Positions 1 to 14,082 are shown, counted from the first letter of the stretch. The stretch: 64,000 bases of DNA from Trichosphaerium sp. ATCC 40318 (GCA_038496445.1 JALMLS010000361.1:186001-250000), one strand, 5' to 3'. Made by a program: numbers and translations. Notes: generated by a model not told the origin, from the sequence alone.

Positions 1-3000
1 CAGCTCTCCCAACTGTAGACCGTGGAGTTAAGTTTGTCACATAAGTGGGTACAACAAAACCGTTGTTCCTTGGTGATGCACTCGCAGTAGAGCTCACAGA
101 TCCACTTTTAGACTCAAGCGAAGAAGTACTCTCTTTGTCATTAATAACAGAAGATATCTCTGTTGTGTCGGCTTCAAAAACACCTAGGACAACAGCTTCT
201 GGTGGATTATGGCTACTTGACATTGACATCAGTGGTTGTGAAGTAATAGACCTACAAGAAACAATGTTAGAAACACTGTACTATTGAAGAGTTTGTGCGT
301 ACTTTGGGTAAAGTAGCTCTCGTTCATCACTTCCTGCACTGACATTATCACGTTCCTATTAATATTAGCATCTTTTGGTGAGTATAATCACGTACTTCTG
401 GTATAGGAGAAAGAGCACGATCCATAGCTGGGGAAGAGAGCTGAAGGTAAATAATTAATAAATCATTCGTTGTGAAATACTACTGTACATTTGTTGGAAT
501 ATTAATCCTCTTAACTGTTTTAATAGACGCTGCAGAGTGCTAAACAATAACAATTAGATGTTGAAGTTAATTAATATTTGGTCGGTACAGCAGTTTTCTT
601 TCTTTGTTGTTTGAGGATTTTGGGAAATTTCCTCTTTGGCGACTCCATATCTGTTTTGGAAGATAACTTAGAACCTAGTTTTTTTATGAATTAGTGACAG
701 TGTTATAACAAATACAAAAGGAAGTCGGATAGGCATACTTGAAGGAGATTTTGTCTTAGTAGGAGATATCATATCATCACTCTCTCCGGATGCTTCAACA
801 ACACTTTTAGAACCTCCAGATGTCTAACGAGATAAGTTAAACAACCAAATGATTAAACACTAACCTCTTCTGCTCCTGAATATCCTTCTTTCTTTACAAA
901 TGGCCTTGAAAAAGCATTCTTAAAAGCCTAAGGGAAAAAACCTTTAGACAATGAACCATGCTATTTATAACGACATACACTTCTTGTTTTATGTTTAGTT
1001 CTCTTGTACATAACCCAGAAAGCATAGTCTCTGAGAGCACCAGCAGTTAATCCCGCTAAATAAAGAAACGTGAATAACAAATCACTTTTACTAGTTCTCC
1101 TTGACTTACGTTCTTGGTATGTCTTCTTGTATGATCCATCAGGGTAAACAATCTCAATTGCAAACAGCTGTGGTGCAACAAGGGGTGGTGGAACATACTT
1201 TTTATACTCTGGCCATTGTATTGCCTCAGAAGGATCAGCACGCTTTGGCATAAAACGTTCGCGATATCTAGAGATATAATCAATAAAATCAATGCAAAAT
1301 ACAATGGCAATAACATTACCTTGCGAATTGATGTCTGAAATCATTAGATTCCTCAGTTGGTTGATCAAGAAAAGATGAAACATCACCAATAATAGAAGTA
1401 ACAGAATTAAAAACTTCAAGTTCCTTCTCCAAGTTGATTTCAGCCTTCTCGAACTGAGATCTAGGAACCATCTCCAAATTTGGTGTAACAAACGTCGTTG
1501 TAAATACACTCTGAATTATTGGTATTCTGTACAATGGCAACGACTCCTAAAGTTCTTTGTAAACGCCACAAATGGGAAAAAGGAAAAAGATGTACCTTTA
1601 CTAGAGGAGTGTTTAAAGCAGTGATACGAAGTATATAATCATCAATTGAAGATAAGTTCACGGTATTTGCCCAAGGACTCTTTTGAGCTCTGGCGTAAAG
1701 TGCTTGTTTAACCTCCCCCACACGCATTGTTCCAATACAGTGAATTTGAACAGCTAACTTGTTGTTGCCGCTAAAGAAATTGTTAAACATCATACTAAGG
1801 CACTCATGTATATTAACTTACTGCGCAATGTAGTTTGTTGATATATAGTCCTTTCTATTAAGCCCCAAGCTACGGACAGGTGGTACAAATACACGTGCTG
1901 TTTTGTCTGTAGCTCTTTGACGACTGGATGTGTATTTTTTTCCTTTGCGTGTAGACTTTATTTTCAATTTGAGAGTAGCATAAAACGTCTCCCGTGACTC
2001 TAACGAATATCCCAACGACTGTAAACGACCCTAAAAGATATATTAAATCACCAGTGGCACACAAACTTTTCACATACTCTGCGTTGCCTATCAAAGTTAA
2101 GCGCTTTCTGAGTTCCTTTGAACATACTAACAATAGATTGGATACTTGGTACATCATCAAAGCCACTAGGAGCATTGTTGGGACTATTAAGAGACTTATA
2201 CCAATCTCTACTGAGCAAAGGCATTAATGACGTCAATGATGTCACAACATCTTGTATGCCTGCTTTAATACGTTGCTCTTTTATCGTGTCAGAGAATAAT
2301 TCAAAACGGCTATAATTCTTTACCTTTAAGTTGCACGTCTTGAGCAATTAACTTCTCTATTGCACCATTGATTGTTCTCATAAATGCTTTTTTTGCTGCT
2401 TCAGAGGTTACGTAAACGTTAATAGTATGGGACGGTCCAGCAATACGAAAAGAAGGTTTCGAATTAGGTGGACTTGGCTTAATAAATACAGAATGCAAAG
2501 CAAACTTTTGTGCAGCATGCTCTCCGTCACTACTATCTAACATATATATTAGATAAATACTATTCCTTAAACAAGACGAAAAGGGCGTACCAGATTGGGC
2601 TATAACGAGTATAAGATCATTAAACAGGATCAACGAGTGTTGAAGTGGACCATCTTCTCGCGTAGCAATGGCAGTGCTATACAGGTACCGCCTATGCGGT
2701 TCCAGCAAATACTGCGCAAAAGGTTAGGTTTTTATTGATTTAATAAAGTATTGTAACACGTGCTTGATAGTTCGGAAACTGACGAACAAAGTCAAGGAAT
2801 TTTATAGAGTTTGAATTTGCTGACTCATCTTGAGAGAAACTCTGAAGCATCTGCGCCATATCTCTGCACTTACTCAATACCTTTTTTAGTGATTTATACT
2901 CATCCATATACTTTGGTGTTCTCTCAGAAAGCTCCTATGATAATAGCAAACAGTCAAAATTAAAGCAACTAGCAATAAGAAATCATCAAAACCCGAACAA

Positions 3001-5542
3001 AGTACTCACCTCAAACAAAGGCTCTAATCTTTTAAAGTGCTTGAAAGGTAACATAAGGAAATTTCCTATTTGTTCAGGCCCTTTTCCACCTTTGGTAATC
3101 AAACCAGATTTTATAACACGTGGGTGTATAAATAAATGACGCTTTAGAAAGGTTAATAAAAGGTTAAAAAAAAATAATAAAAGATATCATTACCTTCATT
3201 TGAGAAGCGAGTTTAGTTGTTGACTTTACACTCTCTTGGTAAAGCTGCCATGATTTTGCAAACCCTGAACCGTATATAGTGTATATTTGCAAGAAAAGGT
3301 TGTCCTTAGCAAAATGTAAATCTAATGACATTTGTTGAAGATGCAGTTCTATAGAACTGAACGTACAGTGAATGCCCTTAGGAATATATCACTAATATTG
3401 TAATCTTTTTTTATACTCCCAAGTTTTCCTGTCAGCTTTTTTACAATCCTCTGGTGGTAACCAGCGATCTCTTTAATATTAGAAATAATTAATGCCCAGC
3501 TATTCTTCCCAATAAGTTTCGCCATGACGTTTGAAATCACCTGTAAATATTCATCAGTTGCCAAACCACATATTCCAAAAGTGCAATTCCATCGACTTCT
3601 TTTGACAACGTACACCAGTAAGTAGTACAATATTACTAAAGTATTTACGCTCTTCATTAAAAATACGGAAGAGTGTGACATTCCTGCTATCAACGCCATT
3701 ATCTATGATTATTAATAAACTTCGAATTTTCCTTTTGTTCAAAAAAAACACATATGAGCCTTCACTCAAAGTCGTTCAATAAAATGAAACAATTGTGAAT
3801 GAGGGTAAAAAACAGAAAATGTACCTGCGTAAGCGATACAATGTCTATATCCACACTTGACAGATAAAACAACGTAATCTTGAAGAGCAATAACACGTTT
3901 TGGAACAAGAACATCAGCTTCATCACCATGTCCAAGTTTTCCTTTAGCACCTGCACCCCAAGTGTACAAAGTCCCATCAGCTAAAAGGTTTAGTTAAACC
4001 TAACAAAAATAGGTTTCAAAAACGTACTTGTCACACAAGCATTGTAGTGACGTGAAGTACAAATACTAAGTACTGGTGCGTCAATCTCTAGCAGAGCTGG
4101 TACTTGATAATTCTTATGACCTCTTCCAAGTTCTCCGTGTTTACCTTGTTGCAAAGTAAGTCGAAGAATTAATTGTTTCTTGTATTATCACCTGCGCCCC
4201 AAGTATAAACATAACCTTCAACAGAAATAGCAGCAGTATGTTGGTAGCCACATGATACTTTTTCAATGCGAGTCTGAGAAGACTGAAAGAACTCTAGTAA
4301 TCTAGGGAAAGACTCGTTTTTCTGTGCTGGGTGACCAAGTTGACACATGTCACCTCTACCCCAAGCATAGACAGATTTATCAGCTACAGTATGGTAAGTA
4401 CAAACAACACAGATATTACACCAAAAAAAAAACAAACAAATATTTAGCGCTTGAATACCTGTAACTGCGGCTGTATGTTCAAAACCTGATGACACATACT
4501 CAACAATAGGTACAGATCCAGTAAATTCTACTTCACATGGAGAAAACCTATTAGATGTACCACCAACACCAAGTTGACCAAAATGATTGGCTCCAAAAGC
4601 ATAAATCTTTCCAGAACCTAAATAATTATTCGTCTTAGGAATATGACTTTATCATGTTAATTATAAGTGCCACACCTGTCAATAAGCAAGTATGGTGACC
4701 ACCAAGAGCTAGTTGTACAACTCTAACATGCTTTAAAGCAGCCAAATACTGAGGCTTCGAAATTGACTCTGATGATGTTTTACCAATGCCCAATTGTCCC
4801 ATGTCGCAACTACCCCATAAAAAAACCTCACCAACCTCTTAAATATATATTAATCCATCAAATACTTTGCAATGAGTTAAAAAAAGTCGTCATGTGACGC
4901 AAATTACGAAATCAGAAAATTGTGTTTTCTGACACAACCATTTTTAGCTGTTGCAACAAGCTGCGTTTGGAATGGCATATTACCTGTCAATACGCCTGTA
5001 TGAGAGTCTCCACAATCGACTTGTACTATATGTCGCTCTCTAAATAACTCACTACCACTAGAAAGAGGTCATTCTGTCGTTTATTAATCTTATGCTTTCG
5101 TACCCGAGCGGTGTTGGTCTATAGACCTTTCCTTTACGTTCTTTTTTAGCACTCTGATCACCACATTGGTCACAGTCGTTTTTACCGAAAGTAAAAAGCA
5201 CGTCATTGTCATCTTTTACTGTAGGGATTTTAGTGTATTGGCAAGCGATAATATAGCGTAAATGAGCGCTGTTTTAGCCATTGGACATTATTAAACCGCA
5301 ATTCGCGGCAGACTATTTTGAAAAAATAATAACGCACCTGATAGTATCGCCGAGTGCGATGAAAACGTAGCTATATGCGTTATTTGGCTATCATCATACT
5401 TTTCGTGAGGTTTTGGTGTTTTATGTATTCCAATACGCTCTTCACCGAGCCCTAGTTGCCCTACAGTACCACTGCCCCATACAAACAACCCAGGTGTAGT
5501 ATCTTCTAACCCTTTTCCTTTCCATCTCTTCTTATGGGCCAT
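1..5542 (-). CDS. RCC1-RhoGEF(DH)-PH protein, partial
   Basis: Probable guanine nucleotide exchange factor for Rho-family GTPases, cytoplasmic or membrane-associated. It starts at ATG 5542 (MAHKKRWKGKG) and is followed at once by RCC1-type beta-propeller blades (GLFVWGSGTVGQLGLGEER; YTWGAGAKGKLGHGDEAD; YAWGRGDMCQLGHP) down to about 3770. Exons at 3370-2750 carry a DH-like helical domain (FLMLPFKHFKRLEPLFEEL). A PH domain follows at 2708-2330 (LQHSLILFNDLILVIA). Exons at 1793-1500 resemble a PI3K-type Ras-binding ubiquitin fold (MRVGEVKQALYARAQK, then DDYILRITALNTPLVK). The rest is a Ser/Lys/Pro-rich tail; I traced about nine short exons in frame to base 1, so the C-terminus lies outside the window. 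At least 15 introns, many starting GTACG. Architecture is seen directly; the GTPase target is inferred. Confidence 0.85.
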
Positions 5543-5769
5543 ACACGCATATCACACACGCGACGTTATATTATTGAGGTCGGGTTTACTGCCCTTGCTT
5601 ATTCACTGCAAGGGCTTAATTCAAAAACCGGAATTCAAGCAAACTGAAACACAAGAAGTGGTGCAAGAACTGCACGCAATTTTCGGCGAAGATGGCGTTA
5701 TTACGCTAAAAGCTAAAAAAATCCGTAACATTTCACTTTTTTTTACTCTAATGTACAACATATAACTGT
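5543..5769. promoter_or_regulatory. Intergenic region upstream of the RCC1-RhoGEF gene
   Basis: Short gap between the start of the RCC1-RhoGEF gene (5542, minus) and the stop of the RhoGAP gene (5770, minus). It must hold the promoter of the first and the 3' processing signals of the second. A plus-strand open frame here lacks an ATG and is not called. Confidence 0.4.
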
Positions 5770-8396
5770 TTACTTTTGTAAGAGGGTTAGAATCTGCTGT
5801 AGCATCTGATAATTCTGTTCTTGTCTTTCCTCTAGTGCTGTCAGACGCTTCTCAACAAGATCCCATCGTTTCTCTCCTCCAGTAGTCACTACAAAGAAAG
5901 TCAGCGATGAATTTGTGGATGGTTTTTGGTATTGTACCTTCTTTGTTTCCTGATTTGTAGAAGGACCTTCTATTCTCTTTTTTCTGTTGTTTTGAGATAG
6001 AATCGGTCTCATCCTTCTTACGCTTTTCTTTTGTTATTTTTTTATTCGAAAGTTGCCCGCTGGATTGTGATTGTTTTAATTCCGGTGGAGGTTTCAAAGT
6101 ACTCTCTCTTTTTTCATCACTACTAGGTGGTTTATCCCACGTTGTTTCTTTCGTGACAGCATTATGGTAGTACGTCCTAATGATAAAAAATGACATTCTG
6201 AAGTAAAAAATTGTTCAGAATACATACCTGCCATCATCAGTTTGGTACGCAGTCCACTCTTCTGCACTCTTTTTCTTCTTTTTTAATTGTGGGCTTGGAG
6301 GGAAGTTTGGGGGTGGAAATTTCACTCTTGGAGATACCGCTCTTGGCGATGAACGTGATGGTGGCATAGACATTGACGAAACCATATTTTGTCTTACAAA
6401 ACTTAGTACTAACACAATACCTTTTGATCGTACTTTGGGTTTGGTCGCTTCAGTGATAAATTCTTTAGTTCCTATATTGCAACATAAGCACCAATGGATT
6501 CTACTAAATTACATACATTACTAACTCTCTTGAATCCTTTTCCTCCTTTTCCTCTATTGAACTTTTTTTTACCTGGAATGCGTAACATTCCCATACCCTT
6601 CTTTGGCATACCAAAGCCTGGGTATTTCTTAAATGCTTTCTTTGGACCAGGTCCACCAGTTTTCTTAGGTCCGAAACTTCGTTTGGGCCGAACTAGACTA
6701 CCACCAGCTATTGAAGAAATGTAAGTGAAAATAAAATATAAACGCGAAGTATAGTACGTGGCGGAGGCAATCGGAATGACTCTGATTTCTTAGGTACAAC
6801 ATGCTAGGTACTGTGTCAGTTACAATAAGCATGAATACAAGTTACCAATGGTGGAGGGCTATTAGGTGGAGGATTAAATGAAGGAGCAACGAACTTCTTG
6901 GAAGCTAAAATTTCGCTTTTGTGATTAATCATATTTTCGGTAGCTCTCGTTAGAGAGTCCATATCCATTACATTGATATCACCACTATCAGTACGTAAAA
7001 GCGTTGGACCAAATACAACTGCCAAATTACTGGCTCCCTAAGATTCAAAGGCATCAGCAAATGATCCAGCTTTTTTTTTTACTCCAGAAAAAAAAGTGCA
7101 ATTTCACTTACCATTTTATTAAAAGACTCGTGTTGTGCAATAAATGCCAAAAACTCTAACAATAATCTCAATGTTTCTAGATTATGCATAGGTAGAGTAG
7201 AAACAATAGTTCTTAGTTCCTAATATAATGACGTCAGGAATGAAATTGTATGTCTTTTTCTTTTGCGCGCACAGATATATTAGAAGCGTTTTTAACAATA
7301 GGAGTGTATTTAGAAAACGTCATGATAGGTTCGGGTAATTCTCTAGAATTTGAAAAAAAATGTGAGCAAAACAGCCTAGGAACCGAAAAATACCAAACTG
7401 CAACGTAGCTACGTTACCTCAAGTATAATTTAAGCATGCCTCCAATAGCAAGAGGGTCAAAGTCGCTCAAGTCGGGTATTTCTCCTAAAAAGTGACTTTT
7501 TGTTATTGACAGAATACCCGTAACATAGATAACATTGTCTTATTTATCATTATGCATTTGAATTAACATACCCAAGTCCAAAAACTTTTGTAACAAAATC
7601 ATTTCGGCTTTCGACCCAGGAACCCTGAATAAACCTTCCTCTTTTGCGTCTTGTGAACGAAATTAGTTTGGTTTACCAATTCTGAACAATATAATCCAGT
7701 ATTATATTGCTATTGAGCCGTACGTTTCTTCAAATGAGCGCATATTGCACTTATTACGTTTGGAACATATTGACCGCTTTTACAAGCGCGTTGAAGCTCG
7801 CTACCAAATGTGCGAACGCCTGTTGAATGACTTGATGAGTCTTGTGAAAAGAATGTATTTTCGATTTTTCGAAATACGATTTCATTTGAAGAGGTGGTAT
7901 GCGTACTATCTATTGATATGATGCTATTAAGCACTTTGCCCCAATCTTGCAGTTGTATTTCATCTGCCAATGCAAAAGAGAGTTTTTTACCTTTAGTTGT
8001 TTAAAACGAGCGCTATAGACTGTGACCGTACCTTTTTTATCATCTACATTGTCAACGACCCAACCAAAATCAACTTTCTTTGCATTAGCTGGACGAATGA
8101 AGCAGCTACTTCCAATTTGAACAGTTTCAATAGCATCTTTGGCTGGCTCTGTAGCTTTTACCTTTTAAGATTTTTAGCGCTAACAACACTAATACACGTA
8201 ATACAACCGTACGTAGCTATCATTGTCTTTAAATACGTAAAAATAGCCATCAACGTCTAAAACTACATGATATTGTTTCCATGAGCCTGCACGCTTGACT
8301 TGCAATTGCCCTGAGCGCAATATGGTTTTCGCAAACTAAAGTAGGTTTTCAGTACAGTGCATTTTGGAATTGGAATTCTAAAGCTACCGTGTTCAT
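5770..8396 (-). CDS. PH-RhoGAP-WW domain protein
   Basis: GTPase-activating protein for Rho-family GTPases. ATG at 8396 (MNT), then a roughly 50-base intron and a PH domain (GQLQVKRAGSWKQYHVVLD ... LADEIQLQDWGKVLNSI) at about residues 10-115. The RhoGAP domain spans exons 7850-6900 and keeps the arginine-finger motif (EEGLFRVPGS), the core helix (LAIGGMLKLYLRELPEPI) and the late helix (GASNLAVVFGPTLLRT). Next come a Pro-rich and a basic Gly/Lys-rich stretch, then a WW domain split by an intron near 6190-6230 (EEWTAYQTDDGRYVF joined to RTYYHNAVTKETTWDKPP). The C-terminal 80 residues are charged and end in a predicted coiled coil (LVEKRLTALEERQEQNYQML). It lies head-to-tail with the upstream RhoGEF gene. 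Domain order is clear; the substrate GTPase is unknown. Confidence 0.9.
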
Positions 8397-8620
8397 TGTG
8401 ATACTCGCTTGAAACCTTTTGCAATTGAGAGATAGTTTACGGTTATATGAAAAAAAATACCCCAAGGTCATCCTTTTTCTGGCAATGTTACTAAAACCAA
8501 TGGCTTCTTTTAGGCACATTCTTACCACGTCATTATATTGCGTATATATGCATCGCTAACGATACAGTGTACCACAACGTATTTGGCTGGATCCCAGACT
8601 CATAATTTATCATACTATAT

Positions 8621-11119
8621 TTATTCTTCCTGTTCTTTGCCGCTTTTAAGATACAAAACTATAGCAGCAACTATAATAACAAGTAGTATCAAGAACAATA
8701 TACCACCTCCGAGTATGTATGCCCATAAAGGCACATCACTCTTTTCCTTTTTTTCATCATTTATAAGCACAAATAGTTGCTGTTCTAAAAGCGAGAAGTG
8801 AGTTGTGATGAACATTAACAAGGTATGTATGCTTTGAAAAAAACAAATGTACCTTGTACAACAAGGGAAGCTGTTTTGTCCTCTGGGAGATGACTGACAT
8901 TTACGTCAATTGTTGATAAGTCAGCTGATTGACAGTTTCTGCTCCTGTATTGCCCCAAATGTATAACTTTCTTACCTTTGACCATATCTTCTGGCAGGTC
9001 TACGTTAATGCTACCCTATCAAATTACGATTAGAACTCTCCAATTTTTTCTAAAATGATCATTGTACCCTCTGAAAGATGAAACAACCTTCTGTAATAAT
9101 ATATCCCGGCCGAGACCATCCATACCAGCTTGTCTCTTGCTGGGCTCGGCAAATGAGAAGGTTAAATTGCCACCATTGAGCACTAAACTCGCTAAAATGG
9201 ATTAGCTCTTCAATACAGACATACCAATGGAGTACTTGTTACTACATGTCGACTATTAAGCGAAAGCTCTGTGTTATCTCTGCTGTCAATGTTGATAAAT
9301 CTGCACCTAAATGATTGTTACGTTACTTTGGTAATACAAATACATACGTAGGTCCTTCACATGTCATTTGACATGCACCTTGATCCCATGATGGAATGTT
9401 TGGGCAAATTGCAGTAGTAACTTGGGTTGTGGGACCAATTGTAGGTGCTAAAGTGTTTACTGGTGCACTTGTTGAAGGTGCTTCAGTAGGCACTTCGGTG
9501 GGCGCTTCAGTAGGCACTTCAGTTGGTACTTCAGTAGGGGATATCGTTGGGGGAGGTGTTGTTGTTGGTATAAATGTGTAAAGTAGCTCTTGGGGAGCGC
9601 GTGATACAAAATACACAATGGCACCTACACGAAAGAATAAGGATTTGTAGTGGAAAACTAACTACTTTACCCTCATAGTCAAGTGCGTGAGTAGGAGCAG
9701 TTTCCCATGAAGTTACTCTCATAAACTCAGTTGCTCTGGATTGTGCAATAGAATAGATTGAAAAGTTTGTTTCGTTTCGTACAACCTATGAATTTGAGTC
9801 AAAAACCCAGCTGGCTATTTATACGTACAACAAAGAGAGCTGCACTTTCCAAATTTTGATCTAATACAACTAGATTGGTTATGCCACAATTGAACGCTGC
9901 ACAATCTAATAGTACTTTGCTCACCTGATCCAAAAAGGTCAGTGAACGCGATTGTAATTGAAACTTACATTGTTGACAGGATCGAACTGCATTAATGAAT
10001 CTCCTGTTGATCTATTTGATGCTACATAGTAAAGGTGGTTTTCGAATGATACCAGTCTGCTAGAAATGATTCTGAAGCCTGTACATATTAGTAAAAATAC
10101 TATGTTTTTAAAAAGACTCTTTAGACGCACGTGTATCCAATAGTGCCACTGAGTGCTCTTCGTTTTGATTCATTCTATAAATTTTATAGCCACTTCCTAC
10201 GATAGACATCCAGAACAAATCTCCTTGATGTTCAACAAAGTTGAACGGTGTACTACTTTGAGTGCCATCTTCAAGTTCAAAAAAAGTAAACGTATTTCTA
10301 TCATCTATTCTACAAAGCTCTACACCATAATCTATTACTGCTGTTATAGCCCTTACAACACGTGCTCGGAAATATAACCGATTAGAGTATACAAAAAATT
10401 CTTGAGGATCTCCTATAACAACATTAACGTTGTAGTTGCAACTTATCTATCTAACCACTTTGTCCACTTAGTTCGTTGATGTTTCGCACCAACTCTCCTC
10501 CACTACTTGGAGTTGGGTAGCTGTACAATTCACTCTCACAAAAGGAAATGCGGAACGCTGACATATATATTACATTATTGAACGCTGTTGCTTCTTTGAC
10601 ACTAGTCAAGTTTACTAGAGTTTTATTACCTGCCAGAAACAATAAGTTTAACCAATACTCCCGTATAGGTAATAGAAGCGTACTGGACAGACTTGAGTCA
10701 ACAATAACGCGCTGCGAGCCAATTTCACAGGTTGGAGAATCTGTCAAATGATAGACAATGGATGATCCGCTAAAACATCTATTAACGCAACATCTACGCG
10801 TTTTATCGTACATAGACACCTTTGCGAACGAATCCGATTGGGTTATTAAATCACTCGAAGTAAAATTGTAACGGCGCGTTTCAGCAACTGGCTCAGCAAA
10901 CGAGCACCATATATAGCCCTCATGGCTTGTATTGTCAGAACAGGTAGTGTTTTTAAACGTACATAAGCGGTTCCTTGCAGGCTCCGGGCAGTACTTGGCC
11001 TGCAGTGAGATTTGCCGAAACTGTAGAGTAGGCTAAACCAATTAATGGGTTAAACGCGTATTTCTATTATTTATGTTACCTAAAATCGCTACCAACAGTA
11101 ACGTGAGTGCGTGTGGCAT
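8621..11119 (-). CDS. Secreted/type I membrane propeller protein with Pro-Thr linker
   Basis: Cell-surface protein of unknown partner. It starts at ATG 11119 with a signal peptide (MPHALTLLLVAILAYS) split by an intron. The ectodomain is Cys-containing (AKYCPEPARNRLCTF) and has blades resembling hyalin/ELWxxDGT repeats (YGVELCRIDDRNTFTF, HQGDLFWMS). A mucin-like linker of PTEVPTEAPTEVPTEAP type lies at about 9440-9590, then a second ectodomain (CPNIPSWDQGACQMTCEGP). Near the C-terminus is one membrane helix (YILGGGILFLILLVIIVAAI) followed by a short cytosolic tail ending GKEQEE. Topology is read directly; the propeller assignment is inference. Same plan as the gene at 19984-22113. Confidence 0.75.
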
Positions 11120-11340
11120 TGGTAGTCTTCCTGTACTGCTAGTTCGTTTTTCACGTGAAGACTCTTTTACAAAAACCGTAACAGAGTCGCTACAGTATTA
11201 CTAGCAGTTGGTAATGTTGTATTACACGTTCCAGAAACCTCCTTTAAAACTGATTGCTTGGCTTAACAGGCGTGCCTTACCATACCACTTTTGCTTTGTC
11301 GCGAATTAAGACTGTACACCCTAAGGGTATCTAACGGAAG
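11120..11340. promoter_or_regulatory. Bidirectional promoter region
   Basis: This 221-base gap separates the start of the minus-strand propeller gene (11119) from the start of UTP6 (11341, plus), so both promoters must lie here. It contains a TTCACGTGAA palindrome near 11152. Confidence 0.5.
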
Positions 11341-14082
11341 ATGGCATCACCTGTAGACGAAGAATTGTACGAATCGCTTAATGAGCTCGAAAAGCTGCTC
11401 CTGTGCAAGCTTACCTCTGAGGTACACGATCATTTGTTGGAAAACGTAGAGAAAAAAATATCAGTATTTACATAATTCGCTCAAACAAGATTTTTACTGT
11501 AGGCAGAGATCAAAAGCATCATTTCTACGCGAAGGGAACTACTATACGGTCTTTACAGTCAACAATCTAAAAAAGAGGACTATTTACGCCTGCTTGAGTT
11601 TGAGTGTAATCTACTTGGTCTCTTAACGATACGTATGGCACCTCAGCGTAATACAGCGGCAATGGTTTTTGAACAGGTACAAATCGTCATTTAATAGTTT
11701 TACATGCCATTCGATTGGTAATACACATATTCCGTGCGTTTCTGACATTTTTTCGAAAAGAAAGAAGTAAAGAGCGGAGTGCCAGGCATGGAGCCTGTTT
11801 TGAAGATGACAACAAGAATCATAAAATACTTCAACAGAGCTACTATAAGATACCCACGCGATGACAGAATTTGGCTACAATACATTCATTGGGCAGCTAA
11901 AACAGGTCTTAGAACAACATTGACAAGAGGTGCAATTTTTACTGCTTCTACTCCACCTAACCCTCTCTCTGTAGCGCTTTTACGCACCTTGCAATTACGG
12001 TCAACAGTACCAGAATATTGGATTCTAGCAGCTGACTTTGAATGGAGGAACAAGAAGAATATATTGGCAGCAAGACGTGCGTTAAAAAAATTGTGTTGGT
12101 TGTTCACTAACCTGTTTTGTTACTAGGTTTACTACAAAGAGGTATTCGTATGAACGCCAAGTGTCAAAAACTGTATATTGAGTATTTCAGACTTGAACTA
12201 TTGTATATTTACTTACTCTCAACACGTGCTGAATATGTCAAGAAAACAAAAGAGTTAAGCGCTGGAAAAGGATTGGATGAGCAATTGCCACAAGAAATAG
12301 GTATTTTGAGTTAACAAGAGTTAATGATATTGACCTTTCTGTTTGTAGAATCAAATGATACGAGTAAGATTCCAATTTTAGAAGATTCAAACTCTGCTAT
12401 ATCCCAGGGAAGGATTGCTACAATTGTTGTCAGACATGCTATGAAGCGTAAGACCAATTTCTGGGTTTTTTTGTTGTAGCTTTTTGTTGACATGCCGTTG
12501 TTTTTAGAGTTTCCAGATAACCTTGATATAATTAGAGGATTTTTGGGAGTTATCGCATTATTTAATAAGGAACAAGATATGAGATTCCCTATTGTAGAAG
12601 ACACTATTTTTGAGTATCTAAGGTATGACTGTTCGCCTAAAGGTTTTCATTAAAATTTCTTAGAGAAAATACCACAGAACCATCTCAAGCTTGGGGATTA
12701 TTAACTGAGTACACCCTTTCTCTTGGAGAAAAAGAAACAGACAGAGAACGAGCTCCAAAAAAGGACCGTGAAAGTATTGCAGGACTTACTGAAGTGCTAA
12801 ACATGTGGGAGCAAAAGCTTGCTGTAAGTAGTAATTTTTGCGCTTTTATACTAATAATAACCCACAGGAAGATCCAACTGCTGTAAATATAGCTGAGAGT
12901 TACTTGGAGTTCATACTAAGTAGCTATACAAAGTTCAAATCACGCACACAAGTGAAGGTAACAAACCCTTTCGAGTTTCTCTTCTGTATCAAGTAACAAT
13001 CTATTCACACTAATTCTAGAAATGCGCACTTCTTCGTAGGCGGTTCGTTGAATTTCTTGACGTGTCAATGACATCTGATAACATGACACCTAAAATGTGG
13101 TACGTTGATAAAAAAAGGTTGGTCTTCATCTGTATTCACGTTGCCTGTCTTAAGGTTACTTGGTATTGATACTCTTATTCGATGGGGTAAACCGTATGTC
13201 GCTTTTGCTATTGCAAAGAGCAGTATTAAATCAAAAGGCACCGTACGTTTGGAAGCCTCAATAAGTCAGTTACAATTTGTTAATGTTCACTTTTTAGAAC
13301 GCTGATGTTGTGTGTGCTTACGTGAAGTTATATTCTTTCATGTTAACAGACCTTGACATAGCTAAATGTGGCTTAAAGGAGGATACGAAATGGCTTGATT
13401 ACAGACGAACATGTGAAGCTCTTCTAAGTGACACACGTACTGATGACTTGAAACAAAGAACAACACTTTGGGCAGCATACCTTTCTAGCCTCTGGCAACA
13501 CGATAAAAAAAAATCTTACAATGCATACAAGGTACAAAACTTTGATGACATAATGTCGATTTTCTTTGTTTATTCATAAAAGAAACTAATCGTATATCTC
13601 CCAGAAATGTCTTGAGGACAATCAAATTGCACGTCAAGTGTTTGGTGAATACTTTGGATTTGTTACCAAAAACTCTACGCCAGGGGATATCAACCTCATT
13701 AGAGAGATGTATAACTTGTGAGTCTTCTAGTAATTTGGTTTAATTATAACGTTTCTTATTATTTTCTTACAGAACGATTGATTGTACACAGCTCCCATAT
13801 TACCAATGGAATAAAATACTTGGATTTGAGAAAAAACAAAAAACTGCAAAGAGCACGGATCACATAACACGATTATATACCCGTGTTGCTGTACTCCACG
13901 GAGCTAAGAATTGCGACTTGTGGTTGGATGCCATCCGTTGGCAATACTTACTTGGTAACACAGATAGAGCTTCCAGTTTATACTGGGAAGCTACCAGACA
14001 ACTCAAGCCAGAACATGTACAAGATTTCACACAAAGGCACAGCTTAAAACAAGCACAATGGCAAAATGAGATGTCAAAATAA
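11341..14082 (+). CDS. UTP6: U3 snoRNP component UTP6 (HAT-repeat protein)
   Basis: Component of the SSU processome (UTP-B) that acts in the nucleolus in 18S rRNA processing. ATG at 11341 (MASPVDEELYESLNELEKLL). The N-terminal UTP6 pattern is present: a short helical region, then ISTRRELLYGLYSQ, DYLRLLEFECNLLGLL and MAPQRNTAAMVFEQ. HAT (half-TPR) units follow, for example DRIWLQYIHWAAKTGLRT, VPEYWILAADFEWRN and CQKLYIEYFRLELLY. C-terminal HAT-like units include CDLWLDAIRWQYLLG and ASSLYWEATRQLKPEH. About 9-10 exons; AATAAA overlaps the stop region at 14077-14090. UTP6 is the best match for this N-terminus with HAT repeats; other HAT-repeat RNA-processing proteins are a less likely alternative. 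Confidence 0.8.

Noticed and set aside
5574-5765. Plus-strand open frame upstream of the RCC1-RhoGEF gene
   Set aside because: No ATG, overlaps a needed promoter/3' region, no partner exon.
9396-9581. Plus-strand Gly/Val/Ser repeat frame (VGTSVGAS type)
   Set aside because: Antisense of the PTEAPTEV linker.
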